Notes under the pieces: model-generated
What the model was told of the DNA's origin: nothing
Databases searched by the model: none
What the model saw: the letters and a program-made list of their open reading frames with translations, nothing else
Assembly: GCA_017139535.1 (NCBI GenBank)
Contig: WOUO01000012.1
Coordinates: 498,501 to 562,500 of the forward strand
Direction of reading: 5' to 3'
DNA from: Trichocladium uniseriatum
Lineage: Eukaryota; Ascomycota; Sordariomycetes; Sordariales; Chaetomiaceae
DNA length: 64,000 nt
In this document: positions 43,245 to 54,124 of the stretch, piece by piece
Layout of the letters: each line of letters starts with the position of its first letter
Numbering within the stretch: the first letter of the stretch is position 1
Program-made: the position numbers and the translations under genes

Positions 43245-45038
43245 ATGGCATTTCCAGACCCAGCCACCATCGAGGGGGCCGGCGGAGGCGGCTCCCCTGT
43301 ACCCCTCGAGCCCAGTCTGACCAGGCGGTTTTATTACCCCCTGATCCTCCTCTCGTCGCTGGTGCGAGTGTTCAAGGCAAAAAGTGCACTCCGCATGCCC
43401 GATCTCGAGTCTGCCCCGGCCGACTTCTTCAAGACCTTTGTCAACAAGCTCGGCCACATCTGCGACAGCGCCAAGGGCGGCGAGAAAGTGACTGCGTTTG
43501 CAATCCTGCAGCTCGGCACGATCCAATACTATTTCACCTCGAATCAACGTGATGAGGAGGGCTACCAGTTGACAGCCCAGTACATCACTGACATCCTCAA
43601 CACGCTGGGGGGGGCGCGAGATGACGAAGTCTACAGCCCCAATGGCAGTGAGGGCAGTTTGCCCGTGTTTGGACGGCTCTTGCGGACGATTATTGGCTTC
43701 AACCAGAGCCGGATCAAGGGATACGTCTGTCGCATGCGGAAGGAGCTTGACTTCTGCATAAAATTTGCTCGGGGGGATCTCTCTGACCAAGGTGAGCCTC
43801 CACTACTTGGTAATGCCATTGCTGTGTGCCGTTTTCCGTAACCTTGGAATGTTCGTCTAGGTCAAGCAGCACTGCAACGTCTGGAATATCTCAAGCCATT
43901 CCTGGAATTCTTGAAGACCACATGCAGTGACCAAGAGTGTAGGCTCAACTTTCAACTTCTTTCCTTTCCAATCACACCTGCTCGACACTGAGCTGACATG
44001 TGAATCCGCGATGCAGTCGTGAATGGCAGCCAAAGAGTGATACAGGCAATCTGCTGGATACACAGACCATCCTTCAAGGAGTATTTACGACTGCGGACTC
44101 AAAACAACATGGATCGCGACGCCCCGTGGGTTGTGGTGAGCCACTCGATCGGCCGCTTGCTGTCGTACTATTACGCCGTGGGCATCCTCATCTCGACTCG
44201 CCGGAACTGGCCTCAACTGTTTGACGACTTTGAGGTGCACTGGATCCCGTCCAGCCCACGCAGAGCGCTGTCGATTCCGCGCAAGCTCAACGCGGCCACG
44301 ATTCTCGGCAACATGTCCAACGATGCCGACACCATCAGCGAATGTCGCAACTATGCCGCGACGCTGGAGCAGTCAGGCTTCGCCCTCAACCGCGCCATCA
44401 CCGAGACAGCGCGCCGCGACAGCTTCCTCCCCTTTGTCCACGCCGAGGTCAACCTGCTCGACTTCATCCTGCGGCTGCAACGCAGCTCGCGCGCGCAGGG
44501 CCACGACGTGCCCGCCTTCTTTCTCAACGACCGATACATCGGGTGCAGCAAGCCGACGTGCCGGCTGTGCGAGCTGTACTTTAACCACCACCCGTCGGGC
44601 GTCGTCGTGCGCCAGGGCCACCGCAACCTGTATGGCGAATGGCGCGCCCCGGATGTATTTCGGGCCGACGGCGATGCCGCGGCGCGGGAGCGCAAGATGA
44701 CTCTCGAGCGCATGATCCCCATCATCCGCGACGAGGCCTTTCTCAACCTGCGAGACAAGTTCGCGACGCGCAGCCCCAACGATTCGCACGACACGCCCTC
44801 CAACGTGCCGCTGCTCGAAGCGGCCTCGGTCCGCACGGTCGATGATCTTATCTCTCAGATGGGCCAGGTGGACATTTCTGATATGAGGGAGAGGATGGCG
44901 GAGCGAGTTGCGTGGGGCGGACCGTTGATGGAGCCCTCGTTCGAGGCTGTTCCTGAATTGGGGGAGAGCTCGACGGGAGATGAGGATGGGAATGTCGAGG
45001 ATGATGATCAGGATGACGGCGGCGGCGCCGTGCTCTAA
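43245..45038 (+). CDS. OTT_1508-like nucleic-acid/nucleotide deaminase family protein
   Basis: Three exons (43245-43791, 43861-43938, 44017-45038), in phase, 548 aa. The C-terminal half carries the zinc-deaminase signature: FVHAEVNLLDFIL with His at about 350 and catalytic Glu two residues on, then IGCSKPTCRLCELYF with the zinc Cys pair at about 390 and 393. This matches the fungal OTT_1508 branch (Pfam OTT_1508_deam) of the cytidine-deaminase fold. The N half is helical (YYPLILLSSLVRVFKAKSAL, KVTAFAILQLGTIQYYF) and the tail is acidic and disordered. The substrate is unknown; relatives in bacteria act as toxins or effectors, while in fungi they are expanded and uncharacterised. All catalytic residues are present. 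Neighbours are ankyrin and C2H2 remnants. Confidence 0.85.
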
Positions 45039-45807
45039 GATTAATGTTACGTGGTCCCTGTTGTGCGGCCTAGGAACGCTTGAGCTCGGAAATAGAATGG
45101 CCATGGAATTTGATCAAGCGAAAAGTGTTTTCCCAGTTTGTGACTTGTCGACTTTGACGGTCGTCGCCTCGCAAGCCTCGACGCGCGGTCTCGGACACTT
45201 TTTCGGCTGGTAATGCCAATGCACAGATGCTGCTGGAGAGGGGTGCAGACGTCAATTACAAAGAAGCGGCAGCTATAACAAGGAGACGAAAGCGAACACC
45301 AAGACCATACATTCTACGCCAGAATCCAGAGCGGCGACTCTATACCAGGAACAGGACGCTCGAGGATGTTCCTGACCTTGTCCGGCACGACGAAATTGTA
45401 CACATACCATTCTGGCGAGTCCTGACATCGCAGGTTTCGGCTACCGGTTCTGGCGCGCCCTTCTTCGAGCCAACACTTTATCACGGCTGCACCGCTTATC
45501 GATGTAAGTCAAGCCCAATAGACACTGCTCATCAACACTGACACTTCCATTCCAGGTTGATCGCGAGGCCTTCAAACGGATCAAGCCCAAGGCTAAACAT
45601 CAGCTGTGAATTGAAACCAGACTATAGAGACAATGGCGCTTGAGATTGCCTGCCTCAACCGCTACTCCCGCAAAAGTAGTGTGTACTCGCTAGAGATGGC
45701 CGAGCTCGCTGCTGGCACGATCAAGGCACACAGCCAGCACTTTCCCGGGATGCCTTCACTTGTGCTCATGACAGCCGCCTCCAGTAGTACAAAAAAAAGA
45801 CTCGCGG
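45039..45807. other. Intergenic with an ankyrin scrap
   Basis: 3' flanks of the deaminase (plus) and the NmrA-like pseudogene (minus), with a short ankyrin-like frame described separately. Nothing else is supported. Confidence 0.45.
45215..45541 (+). pseudogene. Second ankyrin-like fragment
   Basis: The frame reads NAQMLLERGADVNYKEAA, an ankyrin repeat C-half (LLERGADVN), then loses the pattern into an Arg/Pro-rich tail. There is no start exon. With the fragment at 41016 it brackets the deaminase gene, as if an ankyrin gene had been replaced or broken up there. Confidence 0.45.
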
Positions 45808-46511
45808 TTATGGCTTGATGCCCTTCGCAAACTGGCTTTCTGTCTCTAACCAGGTCTCAAAATCCTTGAGCCCCGGATGCTTCTTCTTCAACTCTGCAAT
45901 GTTTGCCGCATACCCAACGTCATAGAATCACTTGAACATCAAGTCGAAGTCTTTGACCATCCACATGAGCAGCGAGCAGATGAACCCATTGGTCCAAGCA
46001 AGATCTCTGCCAGTCTTCTTCTTGAACCGCTGCGCTATCCGATCAAACGTCAACTCATCGCCTGCTAGGGAGATCCCGCGGCCTTTGTACTCGTCGGGGC
46101 AGAGGAAGGCCTGAGCGCCGAAGAAACTAATATCACCGACGGCGATGAGCGGTAAAGATTTGTTTTCACTGCCATCTTCCACGACGTGACAAAAGCTCGA
46201 CCGAGGAAGTTGCCCGTGAAGTTCTCCATGGAAGCCACGGGCCTGAGGATTGTCCAGCCCATCTCGCCGCTCTTCGTACTATTGATCAGGTGGTGCTCGA
46301 TGTCGTGCTTGTTGATAAAATGGGGGATGTTTGTGGGGTTGCCCACGGACGCTTCGCCATGGCGGTCGACGGAGGTGTCCACAAAGAACTTGACGCCGGC
46401 CTTGATTGCCGCGATGAGGTTTGAGGAACCGGCGAAGCCGCTGCCGAGCATATTATGCCAAGCAGACCAGGAATACTCCTCACTTGCTGAGAGAGTGCTT
46501 GCCGCGCGCAT
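45808..46511 (-). pseudogene. NmrA-like NAD(P)-binding protein, truncated and broken
   Basis: Minus-strand codons from 46511 give SNLIAAIKAGVKFFVDTSVD, HFINKHDIEHHLINST and WTILRPVASMENF, typical NmrA/isoflavone-reductase-like sequence. Near 46180 the frame shifts to IAVGDISFFGAQAFL and GISLAGDELTFDRIAQRF. A TGA at 45928-45930 (where a Trp codon would fit) interrupts it before GYAANIAELKKKHPGLKDF and the true stop at 45808. The N-terminal Rossmann glycine motif is absent. A frameshift, a nonsense codon and 5' loss make it a pseudogene. Confidence 0.75.
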
Positions 46512-46573
46512 ATTTTATCAGACCCTGGAACACACATCCCGGAGTTTCCCGGAAGATAATCCGGAGGACGTCA

Positions 46574-47440
46574 AGAATGGGTCCATACTGGAAACGGCAC
46601 AGGCGGATTGACAATGTTTTGACTGCCATGCTCATGGTTTTGCCGAACAACCTCCGTCTCCCTGGAAATTTCCGATCTCAGAACGCTCTGTTCATCAACG
46701 TCAACATCTATACAGCTGTCATTTGCTTCCACAGGGCAGCTTTGTCGAAGATACGTCAGCTGTCGCTGCCAGAATATTCGATGCCTCAAAGTCAAGTACA
46801 GCTGCTTCCGGCGGCGGAGATTCTCAATATCTTCCGGATAATCACCGACCTTCACGCAGCACTCAAGAACCCATTAATGGCTTTCTCGGCTTATATAGCC
46901 GCCCTGGTCTTTCTAGAAGACTTTAATTATGACGGATCACAACCAGCAAAGCGAGGGCAACTTGGATCTTTTATTCAGCATCATGATTGCTGTCAGCAAA
47001 GCAACGCCGTAGCCAGATCGTTGGCAAACCAACTTGCGACAGACATGAAACAAAGTGGTATTAATTCATCAGCGATAGAAAAGGTGCGACGCACTGCCAC
47101 TCTTCTTTTTTCAGATAAGACGTTGCTCTAATATCCCAGTTAGGTTAAGGAGCTACCAACGACCTCCACAGGAGTTCCGCTACTAGCCCAGAGAGACCCC
47201 AACACTTCAAATGTGCTGTTCTGCGCCGCACAGACGCCTCCAAGTCCACAACAGTCTGCCGCCGTACCATCAAGCTCGGAACCGTCCGGTTTGAGCGGAA
47301 ACTCGATGGAAGCCGGCGGCGCCACCTCGCTCTTCCAGGCTTCAGAGGCGGGAGGAGAGTCTGGGTATATTGGGGTAGACGGAGTGCCGATAGCGCTTCT
47401 AGCCGACCTACAGTTTCTGTTTGTTGGGATGTTCTGGTAA
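46574..47440 (+). pseudogene. Zn2Cys6-type transcription factor, C-terminal remnant
   Basis: The C-terminal part of a fungal-specific transcription factor domain. Codons from about 46587 read RIDNVLTAMLMVLPNNLRLP, INVNIYTAVICFHRAAL, AAEILNIFRIITDL and FSAYIAALVFLEDF. A good 50-nt intron (47094-47143) joins in phase to a last exon VKELPTTSTGVPLLAQRD to FLFVGMFW. The Zn-cluster, linker and first half of the regulatory domain are missing, and the remnant abuts the NmrA-like pseudogene on the other strand. The 3' structure is intact, so the breakpoint is fairly recent or the 5' part was removed by rearrangement. Confidence 0.65.
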
Positions 47441-48298
47441 ACAGATTCCCTTCCTTGTTTTCACCCTTTTTCGCTGGGGGCGGCGATATCCCACTCCTAG
47501 GGATCCCGAATCGCCTCTCATGACGTCAATGACGTCTGAAGCGCCGCGCGCCGCACCAGACATCTGGAAAAGACCGAATCTTCCACCAGGTGCCTCAAAA
47601 GAAGAAACTAAGATCAATATTGCAAAGATCCAAATAATAGTCGTCGTTCAGCAGTGCTACAGCCACTCCTCATTACAGCACAGGAGAGACCGAAACCAGG
47701 TAATCTGGGCATGGCCGGAAGCAGGAGTAATCGGTTTGGAGGTGGACTTTTCTGCCGGAATTTGACGGTTTTATCTTACCATTTACTCCTTCATATCCTC
47801 AACCCACGCTTCTCTGTCTCCTACAAGCCTTTTTCGTGTCTCATTCCTTTTCCTTTCCCTTGTACTTCGTTTGCTGGTTTCAACCCCTCTCATCATGAAT
47901 GTTGAGTGTCTCCTCGATTAGGATAACTCGGCAATTACGCTTACTACCTCAGTTATTTTCTCCTTTCCCAGATTGGTTTGTACTTCTAGTCTTGTTATAT
48001 TTAACTCTATAGCAATAAGAAGTCCTCTACTGTGTTGACAAATTTTGCATTCCCCGGAGCCCCTGAGCCCCTGAGCTCACCAATCTAGAGGGTTAGGGTT
48101 GCGCAAGGATTCTTGGGAACCAAGGTGGGTGCCTAAAATCCGGTGACTTTTTGGTGACTCGCTCATGCAATTACGGCTTGCATTGGCAGGGGCAGTTGAA
48201 CCGTGGATTTGGACACCGAAAAGGAGAAAAGTCAACATCGGCGAAGAAGGTCCAACACCAAAACTTTATATTTCTCTCACAATTTGCATCCCTGCAGC
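47441..48298. other. Intergenic; AAA ATPase promoter
   Basis: AT- and pyrimidine-rich from 47770 to 48050. No gene is supported. Confidence 0.5.
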
Positions 48299-50858
48299 AT
48301 GTCGCTTCCAAATTCCCCCCCAACTTCTCAGTCGACTCCTGCTGAGCCACGACCAGTTCGTCTGATCCCCGGTCATCTTTATTCACTCAAGTCCCCTGCT
48401 AACCCTCACTTGCAGCCCCCCACATGCCCGACTTCTGTTTCAACCGCCCGGCGGGCCGCTGGGTCGGAACCGCTAGACGCTCTCACCCCGCTCCTTGAGT
48501 CGCTGATGATCGGAAACCCCACCGCTCTCACCACAGAGTCCAGATCAAGACCCGCACCAGGCGGTCTAAACCTTGGAGTGAATAGCCCGGACCCAGAAGC
48601 GCAGCCGCAGCCGCAGCCGTGCCCCAAGCTCGAGCCGGAGTCGGCGCCACAATCAGACGCAGATCCGGATCCGGAGGCGCCGGGATGCGTCCGATGCAGC
48701 CTGCCCCTGACGCCATATGTCCTGTCCTGCTGCAGCAGGAAGATGTGTGGCCCATGTCTCGCCAAATCTCTGAATGCCGCCGTTCTACGCGACGTCTGGC
48801 ATAAACTTGGGTCTCCTCACTGGGTCACCTGCCTCGCAAAATCCTGCAAGGTTCTCAAGGCACCCGAGGACGTCGTTGTCGGCGGCAAGGATTTACTGTC
48901 CTCTCACCCCGCCGCCCAACAGGCTCTCGGCTTTGCTCGATCAACTCGTGATGCCCTCGAAACGATCCGGCCCCGGCCCACGCGCCGCGAATGCGAACTG
49001 GCTGAGAAGCTGCACAAAGCCATGACTGACCTCCAGCTCATGTCGCCGGCGGAGGACATACAGGCAAATTCCAAGCCCCCATCAGCAACACTTTACCCTG
49101 TCAGATCAGGCTTCCTGACGCAGCCCGTACCCATCTTCACCAACCTCCTCAAAACCGAGACCAAGGCTTGCACCAGTTGCTCTGCTCCCTTTGAAGCAGT
49201 CGATGCTAGCAATACGAGCGCTTGGAGCTCTCTCTACAACAATTTCCCCGGAGACTGGACATGGATGATCTTGGGTCGTCCCTCCAAGTCAGTACTACCA
49301 GAATGCGCCGAAAAGCACTCACTCGACATCTGCCCGACCTGTCTCCCCCGTCTCCTTTTCTCCGGTCTGGAATTTGCCGATGGCATGTCAGGAGGCAGCA
49401 ACTACCGCTTCGTATGCCCCCTGTGCAAACACACCCTGTCTCCAGTCCAGGTGGAGCGTCTAGCCCGCCTCATCGCCCCAACCCGCGCCCCAGTCTCGCT
49501 CTCCGGCATCTCCATCTCTACCAGCTCCACCCCAGCTTCTCTGGCAAAGCCAGCTAGCTCCTCAAAACCTGCCTTCCCTTTCCTGGGGGTACCAAACAAT
49601 AAGACAAAACCCCTGGGCGGCGGCTTTCCAAAGCCACAACAACCCGACGACTCCAGCTCCGTGCACAAGGAAGCGCTCATGGGCTCCATTGTGACCAAAA
49701 AGCCCAACGTCAAATGGAATGACGTCGCCGGCCTCACACCCGCCAAGCACGAGCTCCAACGCGCCATCGTCTTCCCCGCCCGGTTTCCCAACCTATACGA
49801 CGAAAAGCGCAAAGCGTCAGGCGCCATCCTCTTGTATGGACCCCCGGGTACCGGCAAGAGCTATCTCGCCAAAGCGGTCGCTACCGAGGTGGACCACACG
49901 CTGTTTAGCATCAGCTCGGGGGACGTTGTCTCCAAGTGGGTTGGCGAGAGCGAAAAGTATAACCCCCTTGCCCCACACTCCCATTCCTAACCCAACAAAT
50001 GACTAACCAACCCACCGCAGACTCGTCCGCCAACTCTTCACCCTCGCCCGCGAAAACAAGCCCTCCATCATCTTCATCGACGAAATCGACGCCCTATGCT
50101 CCAACCGCGAAGGCGGCGGGTCCCACAGCGGCGGCGGCAGCGGAGGCAGCGAGCACTCGTCGCGCATGAAGACCGAGATCCTCGTCCAGCTCGACGGCCT
50201 GCAGTCCAGCAGCGGCGGCGACAACACGGGCGTGGTCGTGTTGGCTGCGACCAACCTGCCGTGGGCGCTCGACCCGGCGTTTCGAAGGCGGTTTGAGCCA
50301 AGGATTTATATACCGCTGCCGGACAAGGCGGCGCGGAGGCGGTTGTTTGAGATTCATTCCGGGAAATGGGGGGAGATGTTGGGGGAGGGGGATTTGGATG
50401 AGTTGGCGGAGATGACAGAGGGGTTTTCGGGGAGCGATGTGGCGAATGTGATTAAGCATGCGCTGTCGGTGCCGTTGGAGAAGGTGCAGGGGGCGAAGTG
50501 GTTTAAAAAGGTTGGTGTTTCTTCGGTCTTGTTTTCTTGGTTCTGTGTTCTTTTTTTGGACATAGGTCCTCTTAGTTTCACCCCTTATCCTGCTTGTGTG
50601 ATGCTAACACGGCGATATTTGCAGACAACAGCCCCATCTGGCAACGAAATGTACACCCTCTGTGAGCCGGACGAGGAGGGCGCGATTGAGATGACGTGGG
50701 AGCAAGTGCCCAAGAACAGTCTGTGGGAACCACCAGTGACAGCGGCGGACTTTAAGCAAGTACTTCGGGACCGGAGAGTCAAGTCGTCTGTAGCCGTGGG
50801 TGAGCTACAGAAATATGTTGACTGGACCCATGACTTTGGGGTGGAGGGGAGCAGCTAA
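48299..50858 (+). CDS. Vps4-like AAA ATPase with a Cys-rich RING-like N-terminus
   Basis: Three exons (48299-49956, 50021-50510, 50625-50858), in phase, 793 aa. Residues 1-125 are Pro/Ser-rich. Around 130-190 lies CVRCSLPLTPYVLSCC, KMCGPCLAKS and WVTCLAKSCKVL. A second Cys set follows near 300-385 (CTSCSAPF, CPTCLPRLL, FVCPLCKHTLSP), together resembling paired zinc ribbons or RING-like units. The AAA part starts at VKWNDVAGLTPAKHEL and has Walker A GPPGTGKS (~515), Walker B IIFIDEID, sensor AATNLPWALDPAFRRRF with arginine fingers, and a Vps4-type end (SLWEPPVTAADFKQVL, YVDWTHDFG). Vps4 normally has an N-terminal MIT domain to bind ESCRT-III; none is seen here. So it is a meiotic-clade/Vps4-like remodeller with a different targeting module. 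Start 48299 is preferred to 48203 on composition. Confidence 0.85.
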
Positions 50859-51437
50859 CGGTGTGATTGTTATGCGTTTCACGAAAGTGGTCGGGAGGTA
50901 GAAAAGACAACTCCAAATGGAAGGGCGAGAAGTAACCAAAGAAAATAAAGGAGAAGAGAGGAACAAATACTTGGGACTTGAATCTCTGATCTTTTCTTTA
51001 TCCTACCTTGGAACGATTTTGGACCTTGGTGGTCTCGATGGCAATAAGCCACTTCCGGCCGTAGACAGGAAGAATTTGTAGCAGGAAGTTGCGGCAACAA
51101 GAGAAGAAGTTTTTGACAACTGGCAAAAGTTTAACTGCCTAGGTGATGTTTCGAATGTGCGAAGAAAGACCATTTGTGTCGCACTTTCTAATGAGGTAGG
51201 TAAGGTAGGTAGTTTGACGGCCAACCACGGTAGTGACCAAGAGGTTGGCTCCTTCACCATCAATTTCTGATCAATTGTAGTTGGCCAGCAAGGTTCACAG
51301 CCAGCCTTCAGAAATCTTGCGCCAGACCTTTTTGCTCCGTCTGTACATCACATTTCCCGTTCCCATTTCCAATCTCATCTCCAACCCCAAGCTTGTGGGT
51401 TTCCAGTCATCCATCCTTCTTTCGCATTCACACTAGA
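50859..51437. other. Intergenic, no gene seen
   Basis: 3' flank of the AAA ATPase gene and 5' flank of the C2H2 pseudogene. Only short frames. Confidence 0.45.
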
Positions 51438-52063
51438 ATGTTCGAATGCAGTACCTGCGGGAAGGAGTTCCTTCCGGATGGCGAGCTCGCGAGCAGCATT
51501 GAGACGATATCGGCCACAACCCTCCCGATTTTGAGTGCGATACTTGCGACGCATATTTCGGCAGCGAGCAGGCATGCTTGCAGCACATGAGCGCCAAAAA
51601 ACACTTCATCGACAGTGGTAGCAGTGACTGCAGTAGCAGCTGTAGCTGTGACAGCTGCGACGGTGGCGACGTTGAATGTGGCCAATGCGACATGACCTTT
51701 GCCGGGGAGGACTGCAACGATCACGGAATCAAAGTCCACCGTTACTGCATTGGTTTTGACTGTCTCTTCATGGTAACAGATAGGTAAATTCCCCCAATTC
51801 ACTCAGGGCCAAGCTCCATGCATTTTTCGGCGTACTAATTTGCGATGCTCCAGCATCTCCAAACCTCGCGTATCTGCCGAGACGACCCGGTACCGCAACA
51901 CCACAAGCTACCGCACTAATTACCACACCGACATCAACCACCAGGGCGGCACTATCCACCGCAGTAACACGATAAAGTGTCCCTTCTGCGCCGAGCTTTT
52001 TACAACCGCAAGGGGATGGCACACCACATTGAGCGAGGGTGCCGAACTGTCGGGACCAACGTG
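51438..52063 (+). pseudogene. C2H2 zinc-finger gene, frameshifted
   Basis: ATG 51438 opens MFECSTCGKEFLPDGEL, a first finger, then leaves frame. The continuation FECDTCDAYFGSEQACLQHM is in another frame, with a TGA between. It runs on through VECGQCDMTFAGEDCNDH. A GTAAAT/CTCCAG intron with a perfect TACTAAT branch site (about 51836) follows. The last exon gives IKCPFCAELFTTARG before a second frameshift to MAHHIERGCRTVG. The family (repeated short C2H2 units of the C-x2-C-x12-H-x4-H kind, common in Sordariomycetes) is clear. At least two shifts and one stop make it non-functional as it stands. Confidence 0.7.
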
Positions 52064-52162
52064 AGCGTTTCATTGGTGGTACCAAAACAAGGGCGGCTAC
52101 AAAGGAAATCCCAAAGAGGGGTAATTCTCCTTCGCACACTCGTCTGGCACTCCACGTCCAAA

Positions 52163-53473
52163 ATGGAACTTCCGCCGTTTCTGTCCGACGACCCCATGGA
52201 GGGCGATCCGCCCTCGGACTGGGATGACTTCCTGTCACCGCAGCTCAGGCGGTTCCCAGTTCCCTACGAGAAGATCCGGGTGAAAAAAAGGATAGGGCAT
52301 GGCACTGAGGGCTGCGTGGTGCGCATCCAGGTTGACGACCATGACGAGAGGCGGTTTGCCTTGAAGATTGTTCGCGGCCCCTTCCCAGATGTTTCAGTTT
52401 GGTTTGGTTGTCTGACAGTGGCAATGGCCCTAGTTCTTTATGTCGACCCCAGAGGAAAACAACCCGACCTGGTGGCCGTTTGAGCGACATGCCTGGAACG
52501 CCGCCATCCTCGAGAAAGTCGCTGTCGGACTACGCCGATCGTTTCCAAGACCGATTCACGTCCCTGCCAAGCGGACCACACGACTTGACTGCCTCCGGTG
52601 TCTCCACGCCTTCTCAACCGATGGGCGACGCTACCGTGTCTTTGACCGCCTCCCGGCTGACCAAAGGGTCGCAATATCTGATGGTTTTACTCACGTCCGA
52701 AAGTGTTTCGGGTGGATCCGTGTCTGCGGAAAGGACTTTATCGAAATGAATGAAAAGATTACAATCGACTGGAGCGTGCCCAAGGACGACGGTCGGGCGA
52801 GTTATCTCAAGGCCAGCGAGGAGTACTTTGCGCTCGCTTTTGAGTACATTCCCAAGGCCAAGTTTGAAGGTCCTACATTGCAGCGCCAGCTCGACTTCTT
52901 TCATCACATTGGCTTCGAACCGTGCCAGGGAGCAGTGTATAGGAACTGGCAGGGCCCAGGGATTCTCCTTGATTTTGGTGACTATAAGTCCCCTGTTGAT
53001 CAACGGTTTGACGCGGGGTACGCCTGGATGTCATGCATGACTAGCAAAGATTTCGAGCTAGATCGGTGTATGAAGGAAGCAAACAACAAATGGAACAGGA
53101 TCCAGAAGTTTGGGATGACTGAGGAGGAAAAACTGAAAAAGCAGAAAGATTCTGCGCTGCAGAGCACTGCGGGCTACGTTGAACGGGCGTATGAGGGCCG
53201 CTTCCCATCCTTTTTTGACCGTAGGTCTTAAATTCTTTATTCTGTGGGCAGGAAATAGGTACTGACTCCGGCACAGTTACCGCAAAGGAAAAACAAAAGC
53301 TCGGACTAGAGGAGGACCCGCTCGCCCAAATGCAAATTCCCGGAATAGAACCTAGAGCCTTGCGGAGGGCGTGGATGAGGTACAGGAAGCAGAGGTGGAA
53401 ATACCTGAACCAGGTGAAGAAGGATAGGGCCGCCCTGATCGAAGCATCTAAGCCGCATCAACATGGAGTGTAG
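52163..53473 (+). CDS. Kinase-like protein of a fungal accessory family
   Basis: Three exons (52163-52396, 52434-53220, 53277-53473) sum to 1218 nt, 405 aa, all in phase. The start MELPPFLSDDP leads to KRIGHGTEGCVVRI (glycine-loop-like GxGxxGxV) and FALKIVRG with the VAIK-type Lys. Then come YFALAFEYIPKA (hinge) and GILLDFGDYKSP, where LLDFGD stands at the DFG position. An HRD catalytic loop is missing, so this is probably a pseudokinase or an atypical kinase. A basic helical tail (LRRAWMRYRKQRWKYLNQVKK) ends it. The first intron is only 37 nt with a weak GTTTGG donor, but removing it is the only way to keep frame. It is the sole intact gene among several broken neighbours. Confidence 0.7.
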
Positions 53474-54078
53474 ACTAGGATTGCAGTTTCAAGATTCCAA
53501 TCTCGCTAGTTAAAACTCAATACCTGACTGATATGGGGTTAAAAACCGAATACGCACACCATTAACATGTCGTACCATACAAACCCGGCGCACCACCACA
53601 CCTCGAACACCGCCAAATCAGCCCAAACACTCCATGCCTCCCATCCCACTCCCCTCCCCCGCAAAACTCAAAATACAGCTCCAGTCCCTCCCTGTCCCCG
53701 TTCGGACACATCTCCTCCAACACACTGTGAGGCTGGCTGCGTATATCCGCCATAGCCAGGTCAAGCTCGAGGATGTCTTGAAAGCCCAATTCACAGACAA
53801 TTTCTCGATTGGCATTTATACCTGGCACGCAAGCAACGAGTAACCCGCCCCTCCCACCCCTCGCCGTGCGGCCGGCGGTGGCCGGGTCCAGGTTGTTGAA
53901 TCAAGGGTGTTGCCGCGGAGTTTCCGGATGACGGTGGCTGTGCAGCCGGTAGGTGTAGTAGTAACCTCGCGAGAAGGGGGAGAAGATGTGAAGGTCTGGC
54001 AAACGCGGGGGGTGGGTATGTTCGTTCAGGGGGGTGGTGGGGTTGGGATTGGGGGAGGTTGGTGGGCAGCGGGTGGGG

Positions 54079-54124
<46 letters not shown>

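Noticed and set aside
11153..45930. Selenocysteine decoding of the TGA codons
   Set aside because: Filamentous ascomycetes are not known to have the selenocysteine machinery, and two of the genes also have frameshifts.
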